From assembly GCA_027858145.1 (NCBI GenBank), contig JAQIDF010000101.1, forward strand, positions 1 to 11,045: 11,045 bases of DNA, given 5' to 3'. Position 1 is the first letter of the stretch, and each line of letters begins with the position of its first letter. The notes under the pieces are model-generated. The model was not told the origin of the DNA, ran no database searches, and saw nothing but the letters and a program-made list of their open reading frames with translations. Position numbers and translations under genes: made by a program. Shown in pieces: positions 1 to 8,567 of the stretch. This DNA comes from Prolixibacteraceae bacterium. GTDB lineage: Bacteria > Bacteroidota > Bacteroidia > Bacteroidales > Prolixibacteraceae.

Positions 1-2252
1 TTCGTTTTTAATTGGGAGGCAAAGCTTTTTAAGCCAATTTCCCATTTGCGTTCCTGGTAAAAATGGTCGGTAATTAACTCTCCATCGATAAATGCCAGTC
101 CCCGGTCTCCAACGTAATCAATTTCAAGAAAAGCATCGTTCAGTTGTGACAGGTCAGAATTGACTTGCAGGGTGTATTTTCGTGAACTGACTTTCTCAAA
201 ATTCACTTCCGGTTTTATTTCTTTAAAAGCGATGGAGTAGGTGTCGAAGCCTTCGAATACAGGTTTTATTTGTTTCATTTTTGCATTGTCGGCAATGATC
301 TTGCTTGCTTTCCCAGGAAATACATGCAAGCGATTTTCCGTTTCTTTGCTGATCAGCTGAAGATCATTCTTACCTTCCAGAACCAGCGCCTCAGACACAA
401 AAAGCTTGTTGTCAATTTTCACCGAATTGATCGCCATTTCTTCTGGAAGCACCAAAAAGTTAACACCATTGGCCACAAACGAAAAAGGGGCAGCACTTTC
501 GGCTTTTATCGATTGAAGCTGATTACCTGCAGTTGTTGAAGCATTTTTCAACTTTGATATTTTGCTTTCTGATGAAAAATTCATCTCGGGTTCAATTCCC
601 TTAATTGTGCTAAAAACAAAATAAGCTGTATCGTTCTGATACAACACCGTCAGCGGCTGAACGGTAGCAGATTTCACGGTGACCTTATCAAGCTTCAGGT
701 TAAAGGGTAATATTGCAGAAGCAGCTTTGGGTACATCAATAGCACCCTCAGCCGGGAATTTAATGCTTTCATTTTTTGTGGCAATTTCTACATTAACAGC
801 TTCAATAGGCTTAAGCTCGGAATGATCCTGAAAATTAACGATGAACAGAAAACCCGATTCACCGTACGAGCGAACAGCATACCTTAATGTTTCATTGTCT
901 TCAGGTTTGATGGCTGAATTGGTTTCCGGTAATACAGTTTTCATAGGCGCCAGCAATCCGCCGTATGCATCCAAAAACATGTGAAGCATTCTCAGGTGCT
1001 TGTAATGGTAGCGCACCTGTCCGTATTGGCCGATGGGCGCCTGAAAATCATAATTGACACGTGGCAGCCCGTTGGCTTCTTCGTTGTAAAATTTACCCTC
1101 GAATTGCGGAGTTGAACCACCGTGATACATGTAGTATCCAATGCCGTTGGAACCACTGCCAACAATGCGAACCATTAAGGGTGCTACACTTTCGTATTCA
1201 ACAATGGGGCGGCGGGAATATTTAATTTGAATGCCGGGTCCAATTTCGGCAGAAATAGAAGGATACAAATCGGTATCGTAACTTACCGGACTGTAATCGG
1301 GATTGTTCTTTATATCCTTAAAAAGATAAAATCCCGAGGGAAAGGGTTTGGCCCAAAAAGGATACGCATAACCAGCTGTAACCGGTATGCTGCCTTTTTC
1401 AACAATGGTTGCATTTCCCCAGCCGGTGGCGGTATAAATGGGGACATCAATACCATTTTCCTTTGCTATTTGCTTCAGGTTAGCCATGTGCTTTTTCCCA
1501 TATTCAGCCCAGGGGTTTTTCCCGTCAGTCACGGTAATTTGATCGTGCGCCAGGGCAGCATCGCGGTCGGCGGCTGTTCTTTCTTTCTTACTACCCGGAT
1601 AAGCCCATTCCCAAGGGGCAGCAGAGTGCTGGTATTCGTTTTCCAGCTGAACTCCTATCACCGGACCACCATCTTTATACAGCAAACCGTTCATCTGACC
1701 TGCAATTTGACTATACAAACGATCAACATATTCCAGGTATCCTGAATCATTGCTGCGAATTTCAAAGGGTCGGCCATACAGCCAGTCGGGAATACCACCG
1801 TTTCGCATTTCGCCATGGCAAAAAGGCCCGAGTCTCACAATGGCATGCAAATCATGCTTTGCTGCCAGCTGCAAAAATCTCCGGAGGTTCAGGTCTCCGT
1901 CCCAGTCAAATTGACCTTCGGTGCGCTCATGAAGGTTCCAAAACACGTAAGTCGCAATTACGTTAATTCCCCCGGCTTTCATCTTGAGTATTTCTTCTTC
2001 CCAATATTCTTCAGGAAATCTTGCATAATGAAACTCACCTATCACCGTGAAAAATGGCCATCCATCTTTTTCTATGTAAGCGCTGTTCACAGAAATTGCT
2101 TCTCCATCAGGATTTTCACCGCCAAGGTCAAGATGACCTCGTAAAATATTCATTTCGGGTTGATCGATGTCGATTTTGTAAGTTGTTTGTGCCTGAACAG
2201 TGAGTGCAATGAAAGCACTGAATATTAAAGCGATTTCTTTTTGTAATTGCAT
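1..2252 (-). CDS. GH35 beta-galactosidase-like glycosidase, secreted (3' end outside the window)
   Basis: Likely exo-acting glycosidase releasing terminal beta-galactose or a related sugar outside the inner membrane. The ATG at 2252 gives 750 open codons, and the C-terminus lies beyond base 1. Residues 1-21 form a Sec signal peptide with a VQA/Q cleavage site, which decides the start. The TIM barrel follows (about 65-380). GEFHYARFP at 72-80 is a GH35 landmark, and GGPVIGVQLENEY at 195-207 matches the classical GH35 signature exactly, with E206 as the expected acid/base. E336 in SAEIGPG is the probable nucleophile by position, although the usual aromatic context after it is absent. The C-terminal part is beta-rich and resembles the accessory sandwich domains of the family. 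This is the last visible gene of the operon, 121 nt after the GH2 gene. The family is secure; substrate specificity is not, because divergent GH35 proteins may act on other sugars. Confidence 0.9.
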   Translation of the reverse strand, partial: MQLQKEIALIFSAFIALTVQAQTTYKIDIDQPEMNILRGHLDLGGENPDGEAISVNSAYIEKDGWPFFTVIGEFHYARFPEEYWEEEILKMKAGGINVIATYVFWNLHERTEGQFDWDGDLNLRRFLQLAAKHDLHAIVRLGPFCHGEMRNGGIPDWLYGRPFEIRSNDSGYLEYVDRLYSQIAGQMNGLLYKDGGPVIGVQLENEYQHSAAPWEWAYPGSKKERTAADRDAALAHDQITVTDGKNPWAEYGKKHMANLKQIAKENGIDVPIYTATGWGNATIVEKGSIPVTAGYAYPFWAKPFPSGFYLFKDIKNNPDYSPVSYDTDLYPSISAEIGPGIQIKYSRRPIVEYESVAPLMVRIVGSGSNGIGYYMYHGGSTPQFEGKFYNEEANGLPRVNYDFQAPIGQYGQVRYHYKHLRMLHMFLDAYGGLLAPMKTVLPETNSAIKPEDNETLRYAVRSYGESGFLFIVNFQDHSELKPIEAVNVEIATKNESIKFPAEGAIDVPKAASAILPFNLKLDKVTVKSATVQPLTVLYQNDTAYFVFSTIKGIEPEMNFSSESKISKLKNASTTAGNQLQSIKAESAAPFSFVANGVNFLVLPEEMAINSVKIDNKLFVSEALVLEGKNDLQLISKETENRLHVFPGKASKIIADNAKMKQIKPVFEGFDTYSIAFKEIKPEVNFEKVSSRKYTLQVNSDLSQLNDAFLEIDYVGDRGLAFIDGELITDHFYQERKWEIGLKSFASQLKT

Positions 2253-2373
2253 GATGTATAAATATTTACTCTGTTGTTCAACCCCTGTCGGGGCTGTTAA
2301 GTTTATCTGGTTCACTGTCCGTGGGCTTCCCCCACGGTTATTGATATTCAACCGCTTCGCGGCTGTGATTCAA
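2253..2373 (-). repeat. Composite REP-like hairpin cluster between the GH2 and GH35 genes
   Basis: This gap holds three hairpins. Read on the minus strand, 2350-2364 gives AGCCGC-GAA-GCGGTT and 2280-2295 gives AGCCCC-GACA-GGGGTT. These are two variants of one 6-bp stem (one G-U pair), both followed by GAA and in the same orientation. Between them, 2319-2337 is a perfect 7-bp stem, CCGTGGG/CCCACGG, with a 5-nt loop. The GC-rich stems contrast with the AT-rich spacers. I recall similar ACCGTGGG-type hairpins as dispersed repeats in Bacteroidota genomes; copy number here cannot be seen. No T-run follows any stem, so intrinsic terminators are unlikely. Such hairpins could protect the 3' end of the upstream mRNA or lower expression of the downstream GH35 gene. 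Confidence 0.7.
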
Positions 2374-5217
2374 TCAGGGATTGTCGCTTACATACGACTT
2401 CCAGCCTTCGCGTTCTTTTTCTTCAAAAAGCTCATCAATTGTAGAATAATCAACGGTTTTGGACGGAGAAAACTGATCGGAACCCATATAGTTAAGAATG
2501 CTTTGTTTTAACTGACGTGCCACAGGCCGCCGATCCAAATCTATACTTAAATCAGCACTGCAAACCATTAGTTTGCCTTTGCCCACGTTGGCTTCAAACA
2601 ACATGGCCAGTCGACGATTCAGAAACCAGGTATCGATGGGCTGAACCAACGGACGGAAATCAACAGGAAAATTCTCCAAATTCATCACCTGTTGGCGGTT
2701 GGCCAGCTCCCACCATTGCAGGTCGCTGTAATAATCGGTGGGAAAATCGTTAAACACGGGATGTTCATTCTGAATCAATAGCCCGGTCGTATGCGGCGGA
2801 CGCATGCGAAACCACGAGGTATTCCAAAATGCCGGGACGTAATATTGCACTACATCCTTCCCGTTCTCAACTTCACCCGATACCAGCAACAATACCTTCT
2901 TCCCGCTTTCGAGCGCTTTCTGAACTTCAGTGCCGGGCTGATCTGTTATTACAATATTTTCGGTGTTGGCCTTCCCGGTTGAAGCCGGATAAACCCACAC
3001 ATCCCATTGATTTTCGTATTCACCAAGCGCCACCGACAACGTAAACTTTGTTGCTTGTTCGACAAAGCTCAGTGGAATTTCCAGCATTCCCACTTCGTTA
3101 CAATTTCCTTGTGGAATAGAAGCAGCTTTAAAAGCATCTTCCTTTACAACAAGACCCGAATCGTCAGTCAGCTTCCATTGTGTGGTAGAATTTTCCAGTG
3201 TCCTGCCAGCAAAGTTGGCTATTTCAACTACGGCTTTTATCGTTTCATCCGATTCGAATGTATATTTATCTATCCTGATAAGGGGAACAACTTCGTTACA
3301 AAACGATTTGAATTCAGAAGCGCTAATGTAGCCCTTTTCGTCCCAAAAGGCATCCAACACCCCAACCAGCGCTGTTCCCTGGCCTGAAAAATCATTCAGG
3401 CTCAACAGCTGGAAACCTGCCAGGTTGGGCGTTCTCAGTGTGGCTTCAATTTCCTGTTTGTAACACGAAGCCTGCAATTTTCCGGAGGCCATCAGAAAGT
3501 CATCGGCCAGGTCGGCCATGTGATGGTCGGCCAGATCTTCGCGGAACAATTCAAAGTTTTTGGCCTTCAGCGAGCCGGTATATTTATCAATTTCGTCAAA
3601 ATTCGGGAAGACGCACCATTGTCCCATTTCAAAGGTCACATACGGGCGTTGCTGGTTTTCGGTTTTGTTGCGGTAGTCGAAAAGTGATTCAGGTTGCCTG
3701 TCTTTCCATTCCAAGCCCCGTGGCGGAGAACGCACAATAAAGTCGCTGTTTTCGATAATGGCCCAACTGCGCCCGGTTGAAGCGCCGGTGTAAACAAAGC
3801 GGGAATCGTAGCGTTTGAAATGATCCACCCAGTTTTCGAGGTAGCCCACGTAACGCCCCGAAGGCTCATTTCCATAAGCCATCATTACGAATGAAGGGTG
3901 GTTGCCGTAAGTGTCGATTATACGTTTGGATTCTTCCATCAGGTAAGCATCAATAGGAGCTCCGTAGCCCAGCGAGGTGGAATACTTTGCCCAGCTGGGA
4001 CCTTCGACTTGCAAATAAATGCCCGCTTCATCGGCTGCGCTAAAAGCAGCTTCGGGCGGACAATAGGAATGAAAACGCATGTGATTCAAGCCGAACGACT
4101 TGCAGATTTCAAAAATACGTGCCCATTCTTTTTCATCGGTTGGCGGATACCCGGTAAGCGGAAACACGCTGCACTCGGTGGTTCCACGCAAAAATACCGG
4201 TGCTCCGTTTATTTCGAAATGCTTATCGTTAATGGTAAATTCACGCATTCCAAACGGCACTTTATGAGAATCCGAAATGCCCGATTTCCCTTTTAATGAC
4301 AAGGCTAATTCATAAACATTAGGCGAAAATTCGCTCCATAATTTATAATTGTTTCCCATAGGAATGATGAATGACATGGTAGTTTTTCCATCCTCCCAAA
4401 CTCTGGAGATTTTGGGCAGACGATGATCGTGATTCTTGCCTTTAATTTCAAAATCCAGTTTTGCTCCTGTCAAAGTTTTATTGAGTTGCACTTCGATTTC
4501 AATGGATTGATCGGCCAGCCCGGGCGTAACCTTTATCTTTTCAAAATACACTTCGGGCCGGGGAAACATTTTCATTTCGCCCACGATGCCGTTCCAGTTT
4601 CCCTGCGTATGATCCGAAATACTGTGGGAATTAATGCCGGGGTCAAGATCACGAATAGCATTATCAACCATCACCGTGAGCCGGTGATTGCCGGAAGAAA
4701 GCACTTCGGAAGGAATTACAAAGCGATGAGGAGTGGAAAGGCTGTTGTCGCCTCCTATTGCAACAGAATCGACCCAAATTTTTGTTTGCCAGTGTGGTCG
4801 TTCGATAAAAAGCACCACTTCTTTACCCTGCCATTTCTTCGGAATTGCAAATTCTTTTTGAAACCATGCCATTCCTTTATAGTGTTTATCCGGGGTTAAC
4901 CAAAAAGGAAATTTCACATCACCTTCCTGACGGTATTTTTCCATGGCCGGATTAAAATACCACGAGCTGTCGTAAATACTTCCGGTCCAGTTGGTTTCCA
5001 GACCGGGTTCATCACCAATCCCGTAATCCCTCAATGCTCCGGGCAGTATAATCTTTTCAGAAAAATCTGCATTAAACCACTTTTCTTTCTCGCCAATTTC
5101 GTTTTTATCGAGTTGGTAGTTCCATTCACCGGAAAGATCCAGTTCCTGTTTTTCAGTTTGCCTGCAAGCAAAGGTGGCAAAAAGTATTAAACCAACGATT
5201 CCTATTATTCTTACCAT
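2374..5217 (-). CDS. Glycoside hydrolase family 2 lipoprotein
   Basis: Retaining exo-glycosidase of 947 residues, probably anchored in the outer membrane or periplasm. Residues 1-18 form a lipoprotein signal peptide ending in TFAC, with C18 as the lipidated cysteine. The GH2 N-terminal sugar-binding sandwich spans about 28-220 (HWQTKIWVDSVAIGG at 142-156), an immunoglobulin-like domain about 222-335, and the TIM barrel about 336-640. E451 in YGNEPSG is the expected acid/base and E530 in TFEMGQW the expected nucleophile. The tryptophan of the classical GH2 acid/base signature is replaced (MMAYGNE), which marks a divergent subgroup. Residues about 650-745 look like a beta-sandwich. Residues about 750-915 form an extra alpha/beta domain absent from short GH2 enzymes. 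The gene starts 36 nt after the DUF5107 gene, with an A-rich leader, and ends in TGA. Beta-galactosidase, beta-glucuronidase or another specificity cannot be decided from sequence. Confidence 0.9.
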   Translation of the reverse strand: MVRIIGIVGLILFATFACRQTEKQELDLSGEWNYQLDKNEIGEKEKWFNADFSEKIILPGALRDYGIGDEPGLETNWTGSIYDSSWYFNPAMEKYRQEGDVKFPFWLTPDKHYKGMAWFQKEFAIPKKWQGKEVVLFIERPHWQTKIWVDSVAIGGDNSLSTPHRFVIPSEVLSSGNHRLTVMVDNAIRDLDPGINSHSISDHTQGNWNGIVGEMKMFPRPEVYFEKIKVTPGLADQSIEIEVQLNKTLTGAKLDFEIKGKNHDHRLPKISRVWEDGKTTMSFIIPMGNNYKLWSEFSPNVYELALSLKGKSGISDSHKVPFGMREFTINDKHFEINGAPVFLRGTTECSVFPLTGYPPTDEKEWARIFEICKSFGLNHMRFHSYCPPEAAFSAADEAGIYLQVEGPSWAKYSTSLGYGAPIDAYLMEESKRIIDTYGNHPSFVMMAYGNEPSGRYVGYLENWVDHFKRYDSRFVYTGASTGRSWAIIENSDFIVRSPPRGLEWKDRQPESLFDYRNKTENQQRPYVTFEMGQWCVFPNFDEIDKYTGSLKAKNFELFREDLADHHMADLADDFLMASGKLQASCYKQEIEATLRTPNLAGFQLLSLNDFSGQGTALVGVLDAFWDEKGYISASEFKSFCNEVVPLIRIDKYTFESDETIKAVVEIANFAGRTLENSTTQWKLTDDSGLVVKEDAFKAASIPQGNCNEVGMLEIPLSFVEQATKFTLSVALGEYENQWDVWVYPASTGKANTENIVITDQPGTEVQKALESGKKVLLLVSGEVENGKDVVQYYVPAFWNTSWFRMRPPHTTGLLIQNEHPVFNDFPTDYYSDLQWWELANRQQVMNLENFPVDFRPLVQPIDTWFLNRRLAMLFEANVGKGKLMVCSADLSIDLDRRPVARQLKQSILNYMGSDQFSPSKTVDYSTIDELFEEKEREGWKSYVSDNP

Positions 5218-5253
5218 TTCAATTTGTTCTATATATGAAACGTTATTCTGTTT

Positions 5254-8200
5254 TTAATGCTCAAACAATTTTTGATGAATCAATGCACCAATGTGATAGC
5301 GATCGTCAGCGAGCACCATCTCAAATTCTGCTTGTGCTTTTTCTTTGTTTCCCAGGCCCAGATGACCCAAGGCCATTAAATAATGACAATGCTGCTCGTG
5401 ACGCTTTTGCAGATCGTCTTCAAAGATCAACAAATCGGGAAGCGATACCGCAAAATAGTCCATTTTAAAAGGAATTAAAAGCTGTTTTTCACCATAGTTC
5501 AGCAATTTACTGAAACGATTGCTTGCTTCGGCATGCTGTCCCAGTTTCTGCAAAGCCAGTCCCTGGTAAAATATTTTATCGGGTTGCTGATCGTTGTAAT
5601 ACATTGCAGCTGTTGGCTCGTCCAGTCCGACGGATGCACTTTTCCAGGCTTCTTTTGCCTTTTGTTTTTCACCCAAATCATAGTATACACAGCCCAGCCA
5701 ATAATGAATATCATTCTCCTGTGCCCCGTATAATTTGCCTTCTCCCAGGTTGTGCGGGTATTGAAAACAGGCATTCAAATGATCAATTGCAGAATTGAAT
5801 TCGTTTTGTGCGATGGCTTTTTTTGCCAGTTCAACATGGCTGTACAAATATTGTCCGGTCACTTTTCCTTCGCCCCCTTCCCAGGGATGAAACTTGCGCT
5901 TCATGATTTGGTCAAGGGCTTTTTCTTCTTGCCCCATCAGGTTATACAAGGTGGCTCTTTCGAGGTAAAGATCATCCCTGAAATTAACTTCGTCGGGGTG
6001 TTTTTCAAGCAAGGTCAGGCGCTCTTTGGCCGGAATGTTTAATTTTTTGTACAACTGATCCAGCTCCATCAATACGCGGGCATCGGTGGGGTCAAGCTGA
6101 AATGCTTTTTCGAGTGAAGTCAGGGCAGCTTGCGGATTATTTTGCTTGTTGTAACAGGCCAGTGCCAGGTTACGGTGAACGGTTGGAAAAGCATCGTTAA
6201 TTGCTTTCGATTTTCCCCAGCATCTCGCAGCATCTTCATGCTGACGGACACCGTACCAGAAATTGCCCATGTAGTACCATGCCCTGTCATCGTGTGGAAT
6301 CACTTCGACTGCCTTTTGCAGTGCCAGCAATTCTTCCAGTTTGTTGGGGAAGCAATAGTCGGGTGCTTGCTGCATGGCTCTTTTGAAGGCTTTCTCAGCC
6401 AGGGAACGCTTTCCCTGTAAAGAATAAAAGTAACCTTTGAAATACAGGGCCATGGGATAAAGCGCGTCTTTCCCTTCGGTGTAAAGATTGAGAAAATCGA
6501 GGGCTTCGGTATAAAATCCGGACAGGACGTAATCCAAAGAAAACTCGATGTAGTTGTGCACGTTATCGCGCAATAGTTCCTTCATCTGCCCCAACACCGA
6601 TTCGTTGTTGGTCAATAAATATTTTTCATAGTATGCTCCGAAGTTGAAGCGATCCATTTCGAGTGATTCTTCGATCAGTTTTAGCGCGGCAGTATTTTCA
6701 CCGGCTTCGCGCAAGAGCATTGTCTTCAAATGACGGGCTTTCTGATTCTGCCAGTTGCGCCACAACGAACGATCGACCAGTTCAAGTGCATTTACTTTGT
6801 TTCCCAAAATGGAATCGATTTGAGCCGCCTGAAAAAATCCGCTGTCCTGCCATGCCCCATTCCATGTGGCTTTAAAGAACCAGTTGTAAGCCTCTTCTTC
6901 CTTGCCTTGCATTCGCATACAAAAGCCCAGATGATAGAGCGGCTCGCCATCGTATGGGTTGGGATTTCGCTCGGTCAGGGTTTCGATGGCCTTACGGAAA
7001 AACGGTTCGGCCTCAGCAAATTTACCCCTGCGCAGCAACCACAATCCCATGGCGTTGTTGTTGCGCACATCGCCGGGTTCACGCTTTAATGCTTCGAGGT
7101 AATATGCCGTAGGATCGTAAGTAGCATGACGGTATTGTTCCAAATGCAAGCCTTGCAAATAAAGTTGCTCTACAGTTTGAATATCCGCAGGATCCTTCGC
7201 AGCTTTCGCAGGATCGGGAACAGGTTTCAGCTCTTTCGGTTCGGGTTGCCAATCTATCAGGACTTTTCCTTCACGGCTAACGAGCGACACATAACAAGCT
7301 TCAAGGTCGATGTTTGCCTCAATCAGCTCATCAAAACTCATTTCGGGCGAAAAATCAAGCTCTTTTTCAAAAACCACTTGAGCTCCACTCTTAATGGTAA
7401 TTGATACTCCCGGATATTCCCCGGTTGTGTATGCTTTTAGTCGAACACCGTTTTCTTCGGATTCGAGATTCAGCATAGCTTCTTTCGTTGCATTTTTCAC
7501 CAAACCCATATCGCGATAAGGCATAAAATACTGTTTGAAGCTCTTTTCTTCGTAAGGTTGCAACCATGAAAAATCGGGCTGGTTATCGGTATATACACCA
7601 CACATCAATTCAATGTAAGGCCCGTCTTTATCGGTAAGGTTGCGATCCCAGGCGCGGCCAAAATCACCGTTACCCCATGTCCATTGCTTTTTCCCGGGCG
7701 ACAGGTGGTGATCAGCCACATGAAGCAGTCCGCCTTTCGTGTCGTTTTCGTAGCCACCTACAAAGTTGTATTTTGATGCAATGGCCATGTAGCTTGTCGG
7801 TACCGGGATGTTTTTATAGCGGGATATGTCAACCCCGGCTGAATAATCCACTTTATAATATTTGCCCGTGGCAATCGGGAAGCTTGAAACATCGCGTTTA
7901 CCATGGTCGAAAACGGCATGTACGTCTGGAGGGAAAACCGATTGATATTCGTCGTTTACCTTCACTGCAGGATTGGCCCACCAAAGGAAAGTTTGAGGAT
8001 GGGGAGTGCGGTTGTACAACTTTACTTTAATTTCGAGGTAGGCCTTGTCAGGATACAGGGTAAAACCGGCCATCCCCTTTGTGCGAAACATACGTTCAAG
8101 CTCACTGCACCAAACCGTAATACTCCCGTCCTTGTTTTCTTCGATCAGCGAATCGACCGGATCGTAGGTAGAAGGCCGGTGGTGCTGTGGCCAGTTGAAT

Positions 8201-8547
8201 TCGATGCCTCCCGAAATCCAGGGGCCGGTGAGCCCAACCAAAGCCGGTTTAATAACCTGATTGTAGTACACAAAATGACGTTGCTTGGTTTTATCGTAAG
8301 CCATCTGAACACGCCCGCCCAACTCGGGCAGTATCATTATTTTCAGGTATTTGTTTTCAAGGTAAATGGCATTCCACTCCTTATCTTCTTTTTTGTCATC
8401 AATTTTTTCGATAACCGGGTGGGGATACACCACGCCACTGCTGCCCTGGTAAACTCTTTTTTCCAGAAAAACAGGGTTCTTTTCAGGGGTGCCTATTCCA
8501 TAAGTTGGAATGATCACCTTTTCGTGCCAGGCTTTAACTTCGTTCAT
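5254..8547 (-). CDS. DUF5107 domain protein with C-terminal TPR array
   Basis: Function is not established. The 1097-residue protein has no signal peptide or membrane segment, so it is predicted cytoplasmic. Residues about 35-350 form the DUF5107 domain, beta-rich and, as I recall, related to the mutarotase-like supersandwich fold. Striking segments are ELGGRV (75-80), GPWISGGIEFNWP (108-120), WWANPAVKVNDE (189-200) and WTWGNGDFGRAWDRN (289-303), full of Trp, Asp, Glu and His as in a sugar-binding cleft. Residues about 365-435 are a small beta-rich linker domain. From about 455 to the end it is helical with many TPR-like units, for example near 496-525, 534-562, 755-785 and 947-973. A glycine-rich motif, FHPWEGGEGK (886-895), interrupts the helices. 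It starts 20 nt after the porter gene, after the A-rich leader TACAAAAATAACA, and lies between transport and hydrolase genes, which suggests an enzyme or scaffold acting on imported sugar. Confidence 0.88.
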   Translation of the reverse strand: MNEVKAWHEKVIIPTYGIGTPEKNPVFLEKRVYQGSSGVVYPHPVIEKIDDKKEDKEWNAIYLENKYLKIMILPELGGRVQMAYDKTKQRHFVYYNQVIKPALVGLTGPWISGGIEFNWPQHHRPSTYDPVDSLIEENKDGSITVWCSELERMFRTKGMAGFTLYPDKAYLEIKVKLYNRTPHPQTFLWWANPAVKVNDEYQSVFPPDVHAVFDHGKRDVSSFPIATGKYYKVDYSAGVDISRYKNIPVPTSYMAIASKYNFVGGYENDTKGGLLHVADHHLSPGKKQWTWGNGDFGRAWDRNLTDKDGPYIELMCGVYTDNQPDFSWLQPYEEKSFKQYFMPYRDMGLVKNATKEAMLNLESEENGVRLKAYTTGEYPGVSITIKSGAQVVFEKELDFSPEMSFDELIEANIDLEACYVSLVSREGKVLIDWQPEPKELKPVPDPAKAAKDPADIQTVEQLYLQGLHLEQYRHATYDPTAYYLEALKREPGDVRNNNAMGLWLLRRGKFAEAEPFFRKAIETLTERNPNPYDGEPLYHLGFCMRMQGKEEEAYNWFFKATWNGAWQDSGFFQAAQIDSILGNKVNALELVDRSLWRNWQNQKARHLKTMLLREAGENTAALKLIEESLEMDRFNFGAYYEKYLLTNNESVLGQMKELLRDNVHNYIEFSLDYVLSGFYTEALDFLNLYTEGKDALYPMALYFKGYFYSLQGKRSLAEKAFKRAMQQAPDYCFPNKLEELLALQKAVEVIPHDDRAWYYMGNFWYGVRQHEDAARCWGKSKAINDAFPTVHRNLALACYNKQNNPQAALTSLEKAFQLDPTDARVLMELDQLYKKLNIPAKERLTLLEKHPDEVNFRDDLYLERATLYNLMGQEEKALDQIMKRKFHPWEGGEGKVTGQYLYSHVELAKKAIAQNEFNSAIDHLNACFQYPHNLGEGKLYGAQENDIHYWLGCVYYDLGEKQKAKEAWKSASVGLDEPTAAMYYNDQQPDKIFYQGLALQKLGQHAEASNRFSKLLNYGEKQLLIPFKMDYFAVSLPDLLIFEDDLQKRHEQHCHYLMALGHLGLGNKEKAQAEFEMVLADDRYHIGALIHQKLFEH

Positions 8548-8567
8548 TGTTATTTTTGTACTTATAG

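Noticed and set aside
1227..1745. A 172-codon plus-strand open frame.
   Set aside because: It lies antisense inside the GH35 gene, whose opposite strand encodes catalytic motifs; its translation resembles no family I know and has no leader or neighbours of its own.
2280..2364. Hairpins as a Rho-independent terminator ending the operon after GH2.
   Set aside because: None of the stems is followed by a T-run on the minus strand, and no TAnnTTTG promoter is seen in the gap to restart transcription of the GH35 gene.
5254..8547. Calling the DUF5107 protein an aldose 1-epimerase.
   Set aside because: Only a distant fold-level resemblance is suspected, the size and TPR region do not fit GalM, and I could not identify its catalytic His/Glu set with confidence.
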